Positions 43,424 through 51,668 of a stretch of 64,000 bases of DNA are shown piece by piece. Location of the stretch: the NCBI RefSeq assembly GCF_014750685.1, contig NZ_JAAXGE010000022.1, forward strand, positions 1 through 64,000, in the 5' to 3' direction. A program made the translations under genes and the position numbers. Under the pieces are notes generated by a model. It worked only from the letters and a program-made list of their open reading frames with translations, made no database searches and was not told the origin of the DNA. This DNA is from Bacteroides sp. GM023. Lineage in GTDB: Bacteria > Bacteroidota > Bacteroidia > Bacteroidales > Bacteroidaceae. Position 1 is the stretch's first letter, and each line of letters begins with the position of its first letter.

Positions 43424-44257
43424 ATGACGCAACACCTTAAATTTATTATCTTATTCGTATTCTCACTATCTGCCTGCCATATCTCCGCCCAGTCTTTGCG
43501 AAAGTTAATGGAACGTCCGTTCGGAGTCGTTGAATCAAAATGGGAAACAGACACACAGGGTAATCAGGAACTGAATTACTACAATGAGGATCATTGCGAC
43601 TATTATCTATATCGCATGAGTGACCGCTCTTACAATCTGACTCCCGGGAAAAATACCATATTTAAAATAGAAAAGAACGCATCGTTCGATAACCCGTTCA
43701 AGAGTGCATCGAGTTACAAATACTATCGCGGTAAGTTTCCTGTAAACTTTCAAATCAATACCCCATACGCCTTACCCGTGAAAGACGGGCAAAAGACAGG
43801 TTGGCAAACCGACCCGCGAGAATCTGTAAAGACGCTCAACTTCCGCATAAAAGAAGGTGACTTAGTTTATGCCACCCGCAGCGGAATAGCCTGTAAAACT
43901 ACTAATCCACGGCAACTGCTTGTCTATCACGCCGACCAGACTTTCGCGGCTTACCTGGTGATGAGTGAGAATTTCATTCAGCCGGGCGAAGAAGTGAAAG
44001 TAGGACAACCCGTAGGAAAAGCAGGGCCTTCGAGAGTTTCCATCTCCTTCTTCTTTTTGGATGAGAATAAATTCAAAGGCGGAGAATCTTCGGGATATCC
44101 TTATTCACACTTCATACCCGTGTTTCGTACAACAGAAGGAGACATTAAGCTCAAAGAGAAAACAATCTACCAGGCTGTTGTCGATGATGAGCTTATCATG
44201 CAGGATATGAGCAAACGTGACAAAAAGAAATACATGAAACAGAAAAATCTGAAATAG
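43424..44257 (+). CDS. Secreted degenerate M23 (lysostaphin-like) domain protein
   Basis: 277-aa exported protein (signal peptide about 1-22, ...HISAQ). The middle (about 120-220) follows the M23 peptidase fold: YALPVKDG, EGDLVYATRSGIACKT, LLVYHADQTFAAYLVMSENFIQPGEEVKVGQPVGKAG. The zinc ligands are gone, however: the HxH near the end is replaced by SRVSISFFF and the first His-Asp pair is not seen. It is probably a non-catalytic peptidoglycan- or partner-binding domain, as in EnvC/NlpD-like activators. It is followed after 10 bases by the zinc peptidase gene. Confidence 0.75.
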   Translation: MTQHLKFIILFVFSLSACHISAQSLRKLMERPFGVVESKWETDTQGNQELNYYNEDHCDYYLYRMSDRSYNLTPGKNTIFKIEKNASFDNPFKSASSYKYYRGKFPVNFQINTPYALPVKDGQKTGWQTDPRESVKTLNFRIKEGDLVYATRSGIACKTTNPRQLLVYHADQTFAAYLVMSENFIQPGEEVKVGQPVGKAGPSRVSISFFFLDENKFKGGESSGYPYSHFIPVFRTTEGDIKLKEKTIYQAVVDDELIMQDMSKRDKKKYMKQKNLK

Positions 44258-44267
44258 TAATATTATC

Positions 44268-45044
44268 ATGCGTATATTCTATCTTCTTTTTTCACTTTTT
44301 ATCTTTTGCGGTCTGCTCAATGCGCAAACCGTCAAAATAGAGTATAGCGGTGACCCGCTCCCTGATAAAGACCGTCGGGATATCGAGCAATTTATCAGTC
44401 ACGAAGTCAACTTCTATATGCAATTCGGATTACCCGATACGCTTACCCTTCAGCTGCATGTATTCGAGGATAGAAAAGAAGCCTTAAAATATCTTGAAAG
44501 TATAAACATATCCTTGCCATTCAAAGCAAACGGCGTATATTCTCCCAAACTGCAAAAAGCATTCATACTGGGACGAGAGAAAGGACGGGAACGAAGCCTT
44601 GCTATCATTTATCACGAACTCAGCCATCATTTCGTTCGGGAAATTCTAGGGAAATTCCCGCCTAGCTGGCTCAACGAAGGCTTATCTGAATATTTCGAGC
44701 ATTGCAAAGTGACGAAGAAAGGACTCCGCCACACCTTTACCGAATACGAGCAAGGCAGAATCCGCACAATGTATATGCTGGGAGAGGTCGATCTCCCTAC
44801 ATTCCTTAATAGCGGACACGGCAAATTTATGAAGCGACAGGCAACTGACGAGCAATATTCATATATTCTTGCGCACGCGCTCGTCACATTCTGGATAGAA
44901 ACAGTCCCCAGGGATATACTAAAAAGCCTCATCGCTTCCCTGCAAAACAAAAATGACTCGTCAACCGTTTCTGAACGGATAGACCGCGTCTATCTCGGTG
45001 GCTTCCCTCAATTCGAGAAGGATTTTGAAGCCGCATATAAATAA
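44268..45044 (+). CDS. Secreted gluzincin-type zinc metallopeptidase
   Basis: 258-aa exported protein (signal peptide about 1-19, ...GLLNAQ) with the zinc motif YHELSHHF (HExxH, about residue 122) and the downstream glutamate helix LNEGLSEYFE (third ligand), the peptidase MA / DUF1570 pattern. It probably acts in the periplasm; the substrate is unknown. It is co-transcribed with the preceding degenerate M23 gene and with crcB (20-base gap). Confidence 0.82.
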   Translation: MRIFYLLFSLFIFCGLLNAQTVKIEYSGDPLPDKDRRDIEQFISHEVNFYMQFGLPDTLTLQLHVFEDRKEALKYLESINISLPFKANGVYSPKLQKAFILGREKGRERSLAIIYHELSHHFVREILGKFPPSWLNEGLSEYFEHCKVTKKGLRHTFTEYEQGRIRTMYMLGEVDLPTFLNSGHGKFMKRQATDEQYSYILAHALVTFWIETVPRDILKSLIASLQNKNDSSTVSERIDRVYLGGFPQFEKDFEAAYK

Positions 45045-45063
45045 TACAAATATCCAAAATCAA

Positions 45064-45441
45064 ATGAGCAAAGAAATTATCTATATCTTTATCGGGGGCG
45101 GCACCGGCAGTGCGTTACGTTATTGCGTTCAGCTATTCATGCACGAACGGATTATTCCTTACCATTTTCCGTGGGCTACGTTCACCGTCAATCTGCTTGG
45201 CAGTTTCCTTATCGGCCTGTTTTATGCCCTTTCAGAACGGTTCCATCTTCCTTTCGAAGTCCGCCTGCTCTTGACAACGGGATTATGCGGTGGTTTCACC
45301 ACCTTCTCCACTTTCTCCAGTGACGGCATAGGTCTGCTGAAAGGAGAATTCTACGGAACATTCATCCTCTATACCTTATTAAGTATAGGAATAGGACTGG
45401 CTGCCGCACTGGGTGGTGGATATGTGGGAAAGCAAATCTAA
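45064..45441 (+). CDS. crcB: Fluoride channel CrcB/Fluc
   Basis: 126-aa four-span inner-membrane fluoride exporter. Signatures: GGGTGSALRYCV near the N-terminus, FPWATFTVNLLGSFLIG and TTGLCGGFTTFSTFS. The ATG at 45064 gives the family start; an in-frame codon upstream overlaps the peptidase gene. It works as a dual-topology dimer. No fluoride riboswitch was recognised upstream, so it is likely expressed with its neighbours. Confidence 0.95.
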   Translation: MSKEIIYIFIGGGTGSALRYCVQLFMHERIIPYHFPWATFTVNLLGSFLIGLFYALSERFHLPFEVRLLLTTGLCGGFTTFSTFSSDGIGLLKGEFYGTFILYTLLSIGIGLAAALGGGYVGKQI

Positions 45442-45471
45442 ATATCCTAATATAAAAGCTATCTTTACGGC

Positions 45472-46134
45472 ATGATAAAAAGAAATTCAGCAAAACCCGT
45501 CCGCGTAGTTCCACCCATGGCGGAAGAACAGGAAATCAGTACAAACACCTTACAGGAATGGCTCGACAGAGAAGAAACCGTCTCCCATCTTCTATTCTGT
45601 AAAGGAAGAGAAGAAGGTATCGACAAATCCTACAAGAGCTTCAAGAACTGTACTTTCCGGCATCAGACCTTTAGCGAATGTAAGTTCCGTTCTTCCCAGT
45701 TGACCGATGTCCGGTTTGAGAATTGCGATTTATCAAACATCTCTTTTGCCGAAAGTTCCTTTTACCGGGTAGAATTTATCTCCTGCAAACTCTTAGGAAC
45801 CAATCTGTCCGAGACAACCATGAATCATGTCCTGTTGCACGATTGCAATGCGGGGTACGTCAACCTGGCGATGAGTAAGATGAACCAGGTGCGCTTTGCA
45901 CACAGCCAGCTTCGAAACGGGAGTTTGAACGACTGCCGTTTTTCATCCGCCGCTTTCGATAGTTGCGACCTGGTAGAAGCCGACTTCTCGCACGCCCCAC
46001 TTCGCGGAATAGACTTGCGTACTTCCCGTATCAGCGGAATCACGCTTAATATCAGTGACCTGAAAGGAGCTATCATCACCTCTCTGCAAGCAATGGATTT
46101 ACTTCCACTGCTAGGTGTTGTCATCGAGGATTAA
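45472..46134 (+). CDS. Pentapeptide-repeat protein
   Basis: 220-aa protein in which residues ~55-205 are made of A(D/N)LxF-type pentapeptide units (for example SECKFRSSQLTDVRFENCDLSNISFAESSF), predicting a right-handed quadrilateral beta-helix. Some family members mimic DNA and protect gyrase, but nothing here indicates this role. It lies 30 bases after crcB and could be in the same transcript. Confidence 0.88.
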   Translation: MIKRNSAKPVRVVPPMAEEQEISTNTLQEWLDREETVSHLLFCKGREEGIDKSYKSFKNCTFRHQTFSECKFRSSQLTDVRFENCDLSNISFAESSFYRVEFISCKLLGTNLSETTMNHVLLHDCNAGYVNLAMSKMNQVRFAHSQLRNGSLNDCRFSSAAFDSCDLVEADFSHAPLRGIDLRTSRISGITLNISDLKGAIITSLQAMDLLPLLGVVIED

Positions 46135-46276
46135 AATCCTGCAAATTTCAACCCGTTACGCTCAAACAAAAAGCATCGTCCCGTTGTTATATTATAAGAT
46201 CGGACTAACGACATATAGTGAATAGGAACGAACAGAATACCTATTTATAGTGATTTCTCACTCCCCGTCAAGTCCG

Positions 46277-46284
46277 TACTTTTG
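46277..46284 (+). promoter_or_regulatory. -7 box (TACTTTTG) for eno
   Basis: TAnnTTTG match 29 bases before the eno ATG. Confidence 0.65.
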
Positions 46285-46313
46285 CAAAATCTTATTCAAA
46301 AACAATAGAAACG

Positions 46314-47594
46314 ATGAAAATTGAAAAAATTGTAGCTCGAGAAATTCTCGATTCAAGAGGTAACCCCACAGTAGAAGTTGACGTAGTATTGGAATCAGGC
46401 ATTATGGGACGTGCATCAGTGCCGTCAGGTGCTTCCACAGGTGAACACGAAGCATTGGAGCTTCGCGATGGTGACAAACAGCGCTATGGTGGAAAAGGTG
46501 TACAAAAAGCGGTTGACAATGTAAATAAAATCATTGCTCCGAAACTGGTCGGAATGTCTTCACTCAATCAGAGAGGAATCGACTACGCTATGTTGGCATT
46601 GGATGGCACCAAGACTAAATCAAACTTAGGTGCTAACGCTATTCTCGGTGTATCTCTTGCCGTAGCCAAAGCTGCTGCCAATTATTTAGATCTTCCTTTA
46701 TACCGCTATATCGGTGGAACAAATACTTATGTAATGCCTGTACCGATGATGAATATCATCAATGGCGGTTCACATAGTGATGCTCCTATCGCATTCCAGG
46801 AATTTATGATTCGCCCGGTAGGTGCTCCTTCTTTCAAAGAAGGTTTGCGTATGGGTGCTGAAGTATTCCATGCATTGAAGAAAGTATTGAAAGACCGTGG
46901 TCTTAGCACTGCCGTAGGTGACGAAGGTGGTTTCGCTCCTAACCTGGAAGGTACGGAAGATGCCTTAAACTCTATTCTCGCCGCTATCAAAGCAGCAGGA
47001 TACGAACCGGGCAAAGACGTAATGATCGGTATGGACTGTGCTGCTTCAGAATTCTACCATGACGGTATTTACGACTACGCTAAGTTTGAAGGCGAAAAAG
47101 GTAAGAAACGCACTTCCGATGAACAAGTTGACTACCTGGAAGAACTAATCAACAAATTCCCTATCGACTCTATCGAGGACGGTATGAACGAAAACGACTG
47201 GGAAGGTTGGAAGAAACTGACCGAACGTATCGGCGACCGTTGCCAATTGGTAGGTGACGACCTGTTCGTGACAAACGTAGATTTCCTTGCAATGGGTATC
47301 GAAAAAGGCTGTGCCAACTCTATCCTGATTAAAGTAAACCAAATCGGTTCACTGACAGAAACTCTGAACGCTATCGAAATGGCTCACCGCCACGGATATA
47401 CTACGGTTACTTCTCACCGTTCGGGTGAAACTGAAGATGCTACTATCGCCGACATCGCAGTAGCTACCAACAGCGGACAAATCAAGACTGGTTCTTTGAG
47501 CCGTTCTGACCGTATGGCTAAATATAATCAACTGCTTCGTATTGAAGAAGAATTGGGAGATTTGGCTGTGTATGGATATAAGAGAATTAAGTAA
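46314..47594 (+). CDS. eno: Enolase
   Basis: 426-aa glycolytic enzyme interconverting 2-phosphoglycerate and phosphoenolpyruvate. Signatures: AREILDSRGNPTVEVDV, GASTGEHEALELRDG, VGDEGGFAPNL, the Mg site (EDGMNENDWEGW, DDLFVTN) and the lysine loop ILIKVNQIGSLTET with SHRSGETED. Length is normal. It is transcribed alone and closed by a strong terminator. Confidence 0.98.
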   Translation: MKIEKIVAREILDSRGNPTVEVDVVLESGIMGRASVPSGASTGEHEALELRDGDKQRYGGKGVQKAVDNVNKIIAPKLVGMSSLNQRGIDYAMLALDGTKTKSNLGANAILGVSLAVAKAAANYLDLPLYRYIGGTNTYVMPVPMMNIINGGSHSDAPIAFQEFMIRPVGAPSFKEGLRMGAEVFHALKKVLKDRGLSTAVGDEGGFAPNLEGTEDALNSILAAIKAAGYEPGKDVMIGMDCAASEFYHDGIYDYAKFEGEKGKKRTSDEQVDYLEELINKFPIDSIEDGMNENDWEGWKKLTERIGDRCQLVGDDLFVTNVDFLAMGIEKGCANSILIKVNQIGSLTETLNAIEMAHRHGYTTVTSHRSGETEDATIADIAVATNSGQIKTGSLSRSDRMAKYNQLLRIEEELGDLAVYGYKRIK

Positions 47595-47616
47595 ATAGAT
47601 TCTTATAATAAAGATA

Positions 47617-47655
47617 AGAGAGGGTGGATTCATTGTAATCCATCCTCTCTTTTTT
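47617..47655 (+). terminator. eno terminator
   Basis: 13-bp stem AGAGAGGGTGGATT with its complement (one mismatch), followed by six T, 23 bases after the eno stop. Confidence 0.9.
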
Positions 47656-47701
47656 CAAAATTATTTCTCCACTTACTTGATAGAGTTGAAAAAATAATAA
47701 C

Positions 47702-47709
47702 TACATTTG
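47702..47709 (+). promoter_or_regulatory. -7 box (TACATTTG) for 6S-like RNA
   Basis: TAnnTTTG match just before the first pairing arm of the RNA (47714). Confidence 0.65.
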
Positions 47710-47713
47710 CAAC

Positions 47714-47888
47714 GTCAAACATATTAATGTCGGCGGGGAAACCTGCCTATTTTTGCGATGAGTTTTTACTTGTTCGCTAATCTTCATATGGGCGGTTTCG
47801 TACCCCCATAGGGAGTGTTAATGCACCTCTAAACCTGCCGGCGTGTATGTTTGACAATGGGACAGGCGAAACCGCTTTCTTTTTTTTA
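47714..47888 (+). ncRNA. Rod-shaped ~175-nt RNA, possible 6S RNA
   Basis: A free-standing RNA between eno and the next gene. The ends pair perfectly (GTCAAACATA 47714-47723 with 47846-47855), then CGGCGGG (47731-47737) with CCTGCCG (47834-47840), an open central part, and an apical ATGGGCGG...CCCCAT hairpin near 47787-47810. The CGGCGGG arm can instead fold locally with CCTGCC at 47742-47747, giving two exclusive states. A T8 run follows. Promoter, size and rod with central bubble fit 6S RNA (RNA-polymerase-binding). The identity is inferred from shape, not from a match. Confidence 0.6.
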
Positions 47889-47944
47889 GCTCTTCCACCC
47901 CTCCCATCAAACCTTATTTATTTACTTTTTAAACTTTAAAGATT

Positions 47945-48406
47945 ATGGAAAACAGTCAGACAGCAGACACTAAGGAAGCACTTAACGCCATGCAACAGTA
48001 CATTCAAGCTACATTCAAATCTGAAAATGAAATGAAAGAGTATTATCTACAAATGTCGAATGTAATATGTCCGGCATACAATCATTTTCCTCTTGAGTCA
48101 GAATACAATAGACTAAAAAGGTTGAATGCCAAACTAAAACAATACTGTACTTTTATTCAAACCCTTGGCGACCATGAATGGGAAAGAGGAGTAGCGGACA
48201 TTCAGAAAGCAATGGGTATTTACCTAATGCAAAGTGACATAGACCGCAAAGTACGTCAACAAACGAATCAAGAAATCGCTTCACAACTACAATTCATCGT
48301 TTTTCTTTCCGGCAACATCAATATAGTAAAGCAACTTCAAGGAATATTTACCCACCATTCATCCAATGTGACGTATTTATTAAAATCAATATCAGTAGAT
48401 TCATAA
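47945..48406 (+). CDS. Unknown helical protein
   Basis: 153-aa soluble protein, almost entirely predicted helical, with no signal peptide or membrane span and no family recognised. It precedes the ECF sigma gene by 80 bases on the same strand and may be transcribed separately. The sequence looks protein-like throughout and codon use matches its neighbours, so it is kept as a real gene. Confidence 0.65.
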   Translation: MENSQTADTKEALNAMQQYIQATFKSENEMKEYYLQMSNVICPAYNHFPLESEYNRLKRLNAKLKQYCTFIQTLGDHEWERGVADIQKAMGIYLMQSDIDRKVRQQTNQEIASQLQFIVFLSGNINIVKQLQGIFTHHSSNVTYLLKSISVDS

Positions 48407-48486
48407 TAATGTAGAGTATATATTTGATAATTCGTAAACGACCGGAAGTATTTTATTACGTATCATATTATAAACAAGGATAAATA

Positions 48487-49050
48487 ATGATGAATCAGGA
48501 AGAAATACAGAAGTTGGTAGACCGGAGTCGACAGGACGATAAAGAAGCATTTGGTCGTTTGGTTTCCGAGTTCCAGTCATTGGTATTCCGGCTGTCCTTC
48601 CGGTTACTTTGCGATGAGGATGAAGCCAGAGACATCACGCAGGAAACGTTTGTCAAAGTCTGGCTATCACTGAAATCATATGATAGAGAAAAGCGCTTTT
48701 CTACCTGGCTTTATAAAATTACCTGCAATGCCTGTTACGATCGTTTACGTTCATTGAGCCATTCACCTTTGGACAAAGAATCTTCATTTTCTGATTCAGC
48801 AAATATTCCTTCAAATGACAATGTTGAAATATCACTCGCCAACAAACAGTTGAAAGAATTGATATTGCGTTATACCGACGAACTGCCCGCACAACAGAAA
48901 GTAGTCTTTATGCTTCGGGATGTCGAAGAGCTGGAAGTGGCGGAAGTTCAGAGTATCACAGGATTATCCCCGGAACAGATAAAAAGTACCTTGTATCTGG
49001 CACGGAAGAATATACGTAATAAAATGAATCAAATAGACCCCGACTTATGA
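48487..49050 (+). CDS. ECF sigma-70 family RNA polymerase sigma factor
   Basis: 187-aa alternative sigma factor with region 2 (FQSLVFRLSFRLLCDEDEARDITQETFVKVWLSL, about 24-58) and region 4 (LPAQQKVVFMLRDVEELEVAEVQSITGLSPEQIKSTLYLARKNIRNK). It directs RNA polymerase to a small stress regulon. The next gene overlaps it by 4 bases and encodes a small membrane protein that fits an anti-sigma factor. A second ATG at 48490 is equally good. Confidence 0.93.
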   Translation: MMNQEEIQKLVDRSRQDDKEAFGRLVSEFQSLVFRLSFRLLCDEDEARDITQETFVKVWLSLKSYDREKRFSTWLYKITCNACYDRLRSLSHSPLDKESSFSDSANIPSNDNVEISLANKQLKELILRYTDELPAQQKVVFMLRDVEELEVAEVQSITGLSPEQIKSTLYLARKNIRNKMNQIDPDL

Positions 49051-49454
49051 AACAGGAAGATAAACAGTATGAAGAATGGCTGTCCGAACTCAAAAACAAA
49101 CAGCCTATATTGAAGAACCCGGAAGAGTTGACAACAGCTATTCTGAATAGTATCCCTTCATCCCCGTCCCGTTCAAAACCCGGAAGGAGAAAGTTTCTGA
49201 TTGGCGCCTGGCTGTCAGGATTTGCTGCCGCAGTGTTACTCCTACTATTTATAAACGATACTTTTCTTTCTCCCATACCTCAACAAAATGAATATGGAGA
49301 CTGGCAAAACAGCACTTCATTCTCATTGCCGGAGAATTGGAAAGAGATGGGACTTCAGGAGAAAAACAATTACCTGTCTTCTCAATTCACGCGACATCGG
49401 CAACTCCGGCAGACGCGTATTATCCAGTTAATCAAAGAAAACCGTTCTAAATAA
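49047..49454 (+). CDS. Probable anti-sigma factor
   Basis: 135-aa single-span membrane protein: cytoplasmic N-terminus (1-48), membrane helix (50-70, LIGAWLSGFAAAVLLLLFIN) and an extracytoplasmic tail. The ATGA overlap with the ECF sigma gene and the topology suggest it holds the sigma factor at the membrane. The N-terminus is short and lacks the classic zinc-binding HxxxCxxC of ZAS anti-sigma factors, so the mechanism is open. Confidence 0.7.
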   Translation: MKQEDKQYEEWLSELKNKQPILKNPEELTTAILNSIPSSPSRSKPGRRKFLIGAWLSGFAAAVLLLLFINDTFLSPIPQQNEYGDWQNSTSFSLPENWKEMGLQEKNNYLSSQFTRHRQLRQTRIIQLIKENRSK

Positions 49455-49462
49455 ATTAAGAT

Positions 49463-50545
49463 ATGAAAACTAATCATTTATTCATAACAGCATTGTTGCT
49501 ACTCGGCACAACTTCTTGTGGCAGCAATTACCGAATGACTTCGCAGATAGGAAGTGACGGAAGCATATACAGGGAAGTCTATGCGCGAGGTGATTCCGCT
49601 TTCATCGCAGGAGACAAGACTCACAATCCATATATGTTTCAGATAGATGCAGACTGGCAAATAGTGAAGCTGGACTCTACTATCAAATTCGACTTTTGGG
49701 GAGAGAAAGAAAACCTGAACGTAAAAGTTTGCAGAAAACTACCGGTTGTAGATGGAGAATACTTTTCTGTCACAAAAGGAAAAGAATATATGTATCCCTT
49801 AGCCATACCCACAGAGCGAGTGAAGAAAAGCTTCAGATGGTTCTATACCTATTATACATACACTGCCACCTACAAAGAACTTACGGATAAAGGTCCTGTC
49901 CCCCTCAGCAATTACATGAATAAAGAAGAGCAAATCATTTGGTTTTGCGGAGACAACAGCGCTTACAACGGACTAAGTGGAATGGAATTGAAAGATAAAC
50001 TGGACGAAATCGAAAGCAAATTCGGAGAATGGTATAGCCGCAGCCAATACGAAATCAACTGGGAAGTAATTCGTGATTTCATTTTGGCGCAGGGCGATAC
50101 AAGCAATATATGCCGTTTGGACGAATCAAAAGAAGCAGTTTATAAAAACCACTTCTCCACCCAAGACACTTGGGGAGATGCCCAAATAGATGTTCTCTGT
50201 ACCATTTTTGATAAAATCTACCAAACAAAATACTATTCAGAACTCTATCTAAAGAATAAAGAAGCCATGAATAATATGGGAGAGGAAAAAATCAAAATTG
50301 CCGAAGTGCTCTATAACTCCATACAATTTGAGTTGACAATGCCCGGCATACTACTTTCTTCCAACGCAAGAACACTAAATAACAATTCAGCCATTTGGAA
50401 AATAGACGGTTTCCGGCTCCTGGCAGATAATTATACCCTTAACGCAGAATCACGGGTTATCAATTATTGGACATTCGGAGTTACATTATTAATCATTCTG
50501 ATAATTTTAGGAGCCTTTGTAAAATTATACAGACGCACCCGATAG
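49463..50545 (+). CDS. Unknown lipoprotein with C-terminal membrane span
   Basis: 360-aa protein with a lipoprotein signal (lipobox LGTTSC, Cys19), a large extracytoplasmic domain of no recognised family (repeated YTYTAT-type beta pattern around residue 130) and a C-terminal hydrophobic segment (about 333-352) ending FVKLYRRTR. A lipid anchor plus a C-terminal span is unusual. It is last in the sigma/anti-sigma operon (8-base gap) and could be the sensor or effector of that pathway. Confidence 0.7.
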   Translation: MKTNHLFITALLLLGTTSCGSNYRMTSQIGSDGSIYREVYARGDSAFIAGDKTHNPYMFQIDADWQIVKLDSTIKFDFWGEKENLNVKVCRKLPVVDGEYFSVTKGKEYMYPLAIPTERVKKSFRWFYTYYTYTATYKELTDKGPVPLSNYMNKEEQIIWFCGDNSAYNGLSGMELKDKLDEIESKFGEWYSRSQYEINWEVIRDFILAQGDTSNICRLDESKEAVYKNHFSTQDTWGDAQIDVLCTIFDKIYQTKYYSELYLKNKEAMNNMGEEKIKIAEVLYNSIQFELTMPGILLSSNARTLNNNSAIWKIDGFRLLADNYTLNAESRVINYWTFGVTLLIILIILGAFVKLYRRTR

Positions 50546-50600
50546 GTAAAAATTCACATAAAGCACACGCTATTAATAACTTATACATTTTCGAAACATA

Positions 50601-50628
50601 CAGTTCCGAAACAGCCATTTCGGAACTG
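50601..50628. terminator. Hairpin after lipoprotein gene
   Basis: Perfect 11-bp stem CAGTTCCGAAA/TTTCGGAACTG around a 6-base loop. There is no T-run, so it may be a weak terminator or an RNA-stabilising hairpin for the lipoprotein transcript. Confidence 0.5.
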
Positions 50629-50654
50629 TGCATTTCGATACTATGCAAATATAA

Positions 50655-50699
50655 AAAAAGAAAAGCATCCAGGAAATTCCTGAATGCTTTTCTTTTTTG
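50655..50699 (-). terminator. tRNA-Thr terminator
   Basis: 14-bp AAAAAGAAAAGCAT stem with its complement and T-runs on both sides, immediately after the tRNA 3' end. Confidence 0.85.
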
Positions 50700-50773
50700 A
50701 GCCTCTTGTCGGATTCGAACCAACGACCCCGAGATTACAAATCACGTGCTCTGGCCAACTGAGCTAAAGAGGC
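50700..50773 (-). tRNA. tRNA-Thr (anticodon TGT)
   Basis: Complete cloverleaf: acceptor arm GCCTCTT/AAGAGGC, D arm GCTC/GAGC, anticodon loop TTTGTAA (anticodon TGT, reads ACA and related Thr codons), T arm with GGTTCGAATCC. CCA is not encoded. It is separated from the SRP RNA by only four bases and so probably processed from one precursor with it. Confidence 0.95.
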
Positions 50774-50777
50774 GGGT

Positions 50778-50873
50778 GGGTAAGCTAACTATATCGCGCC
50801 GCTACAACCAACTACCTTTGCTGCGATCAAGCCCTGGAGGATTCGAAGGGAGCTGGCCGTATAGGACTTACCC
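50778..50873 (-). ncRNA. ffs: Signal recognition particle 4.5S-type RNA
   Basis: A 96-nt minus-strand RNA whose ends pair (GGGTAAG with CTTACCC), with a conserved-looking tip: GGCCAG on the 5' side and GCAGCAAAGGTAG on the 3' side around an apical CCC/GGG stem. This matches the small bacterial SRP RNA that binds Ffh, with an enlarged apical loop. The TACCTTTG promoter box at 50886-50893 on the same strand fixes its direction, although the plus strand also folds. Confidence 0.7.
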
Positions 50874-50885
50874 GTTTTGCGGTTG

Positions 50886-50893
50886 CAAAGGTA
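50886..50893 (-). promoter_or_regulatory. -7 box (TACCTTTG) for SRP RNA/tRNA-Thr
   Basis: TAnnTTTG match 13 bases before the RNA 5' end; it supports minus-strand transcription of SRP RNA and tRNA together. Confidence 0.7.
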
Positions 50894-51059
50894 GGCATTT
50901 TTATGAATCCTGCAATAGCTATGGATAACTTTTTTCACACAAAAGTACTAACAGACTACATTTCAAGCAATTAAAAGTACAAAAAAAATCTCGGTCAGCA
51001 ACTTTTATTGCTTTATTAACTTTAACAACCATATTCCCCCTACCAACCGATATTATTCG

Positions 51060-51067
51060 TACCTTTG
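51060..51067 (+). promoter_or_regulatory. -7 box (TACCTTTG) for DUF4199 gene
   Basis: TAnnTTTG match 21 bases before the ATG at 51088. The rest of 50894-51059 shows nothing else. Confidence 0.65.
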
Positions 51068-51087
51068 TGCGCAATTTATAAAAGAAA

Positions 51088-51639
51088 ATGACAGAAAACA
51101 GAAGCTATTTACAGAAATATGCCATGCACTTTGGCACGTATATGGGAGCCTATTGGATATTGAAATTCATACTATTCCCACTAGGGTTTCATATCCCTTT
51201 CTTTTCATTCTTATTTATAATCCTGACATTGGCCGTACCGTTCATCGGTTATCATTATACAAAGATGTATCGGGATAAAATATGCGGAGGAAGCATCCAG
51301 TTTTCGCATGCTGTCCTCTTTACCATATTTATGTATATGTTTGCATCCTTGCTGGTAGCTGTAGCCCATTACATCTATTTCCAGTTTATCGACCACGGTT
51401 TTATCATCAATTCTTATACCCAGCTATGGGACGAATTGATGACCAACACTCCCGCCCTGGTAGAAAGCAAAGAGATTATAAAAGAAACGATAGATAGTGT
51501 CCGTTCACTCAATTCCATCAACATTACCATGCAACTATTGTCATGGGATGTATTTTGGGGCAGTCTCCTGGCCATCCCTACTGCATTAATGGTGATGAAA
51601 AGAGCTAAACCCGGAAACGACGAGCCTGCTCAATCGTAA
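51088..51639 (+). CDS. DUF4199 membrane protein
   Basis: 183-aa inner-membrane protein with about four spans (residues 17-34, 38-56, 74-95 and 150-168), matching the Bacteroidetes DUF4199 family. Function unknown. It is the first gene of a likely operon with the glycosyltransferase (30-base gap) and following genes, a common Bacteroidetes arrangement. Confidence 0.85.
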   Translation: MTENRSYLQKYAMHFGTYMGAYWILKFILFPLGFHIPFFSFLFIILTLAVPFIGYHYTKMYRDKICGGSIQFSHAVLFTIFMYMFASLLVAVAHYIYFQFIDHGFIINSYTQLWDELMTNTPALVESKEIIKETIDSVRSLNSINITMQLLSWDVFWGSLLAIPTALMVMKRAKPGNDEPAQS

Positions 51640-51668
51640 TTTGTAATTCGTAATTTAGTAATAAAAAG

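Noticed and set aside
45044..45064. Fluoride riboswitch before crcB
   Set aside because: The gap is only 20 bases and the preceding gene reads through; no pseudoknot motif was found.
50778..50873. SRP RNA read on the plus strand
   Set aside because: The plus strand also folds, but promoter box, terminator and co-oriented tRNA all lie on the minus strand.
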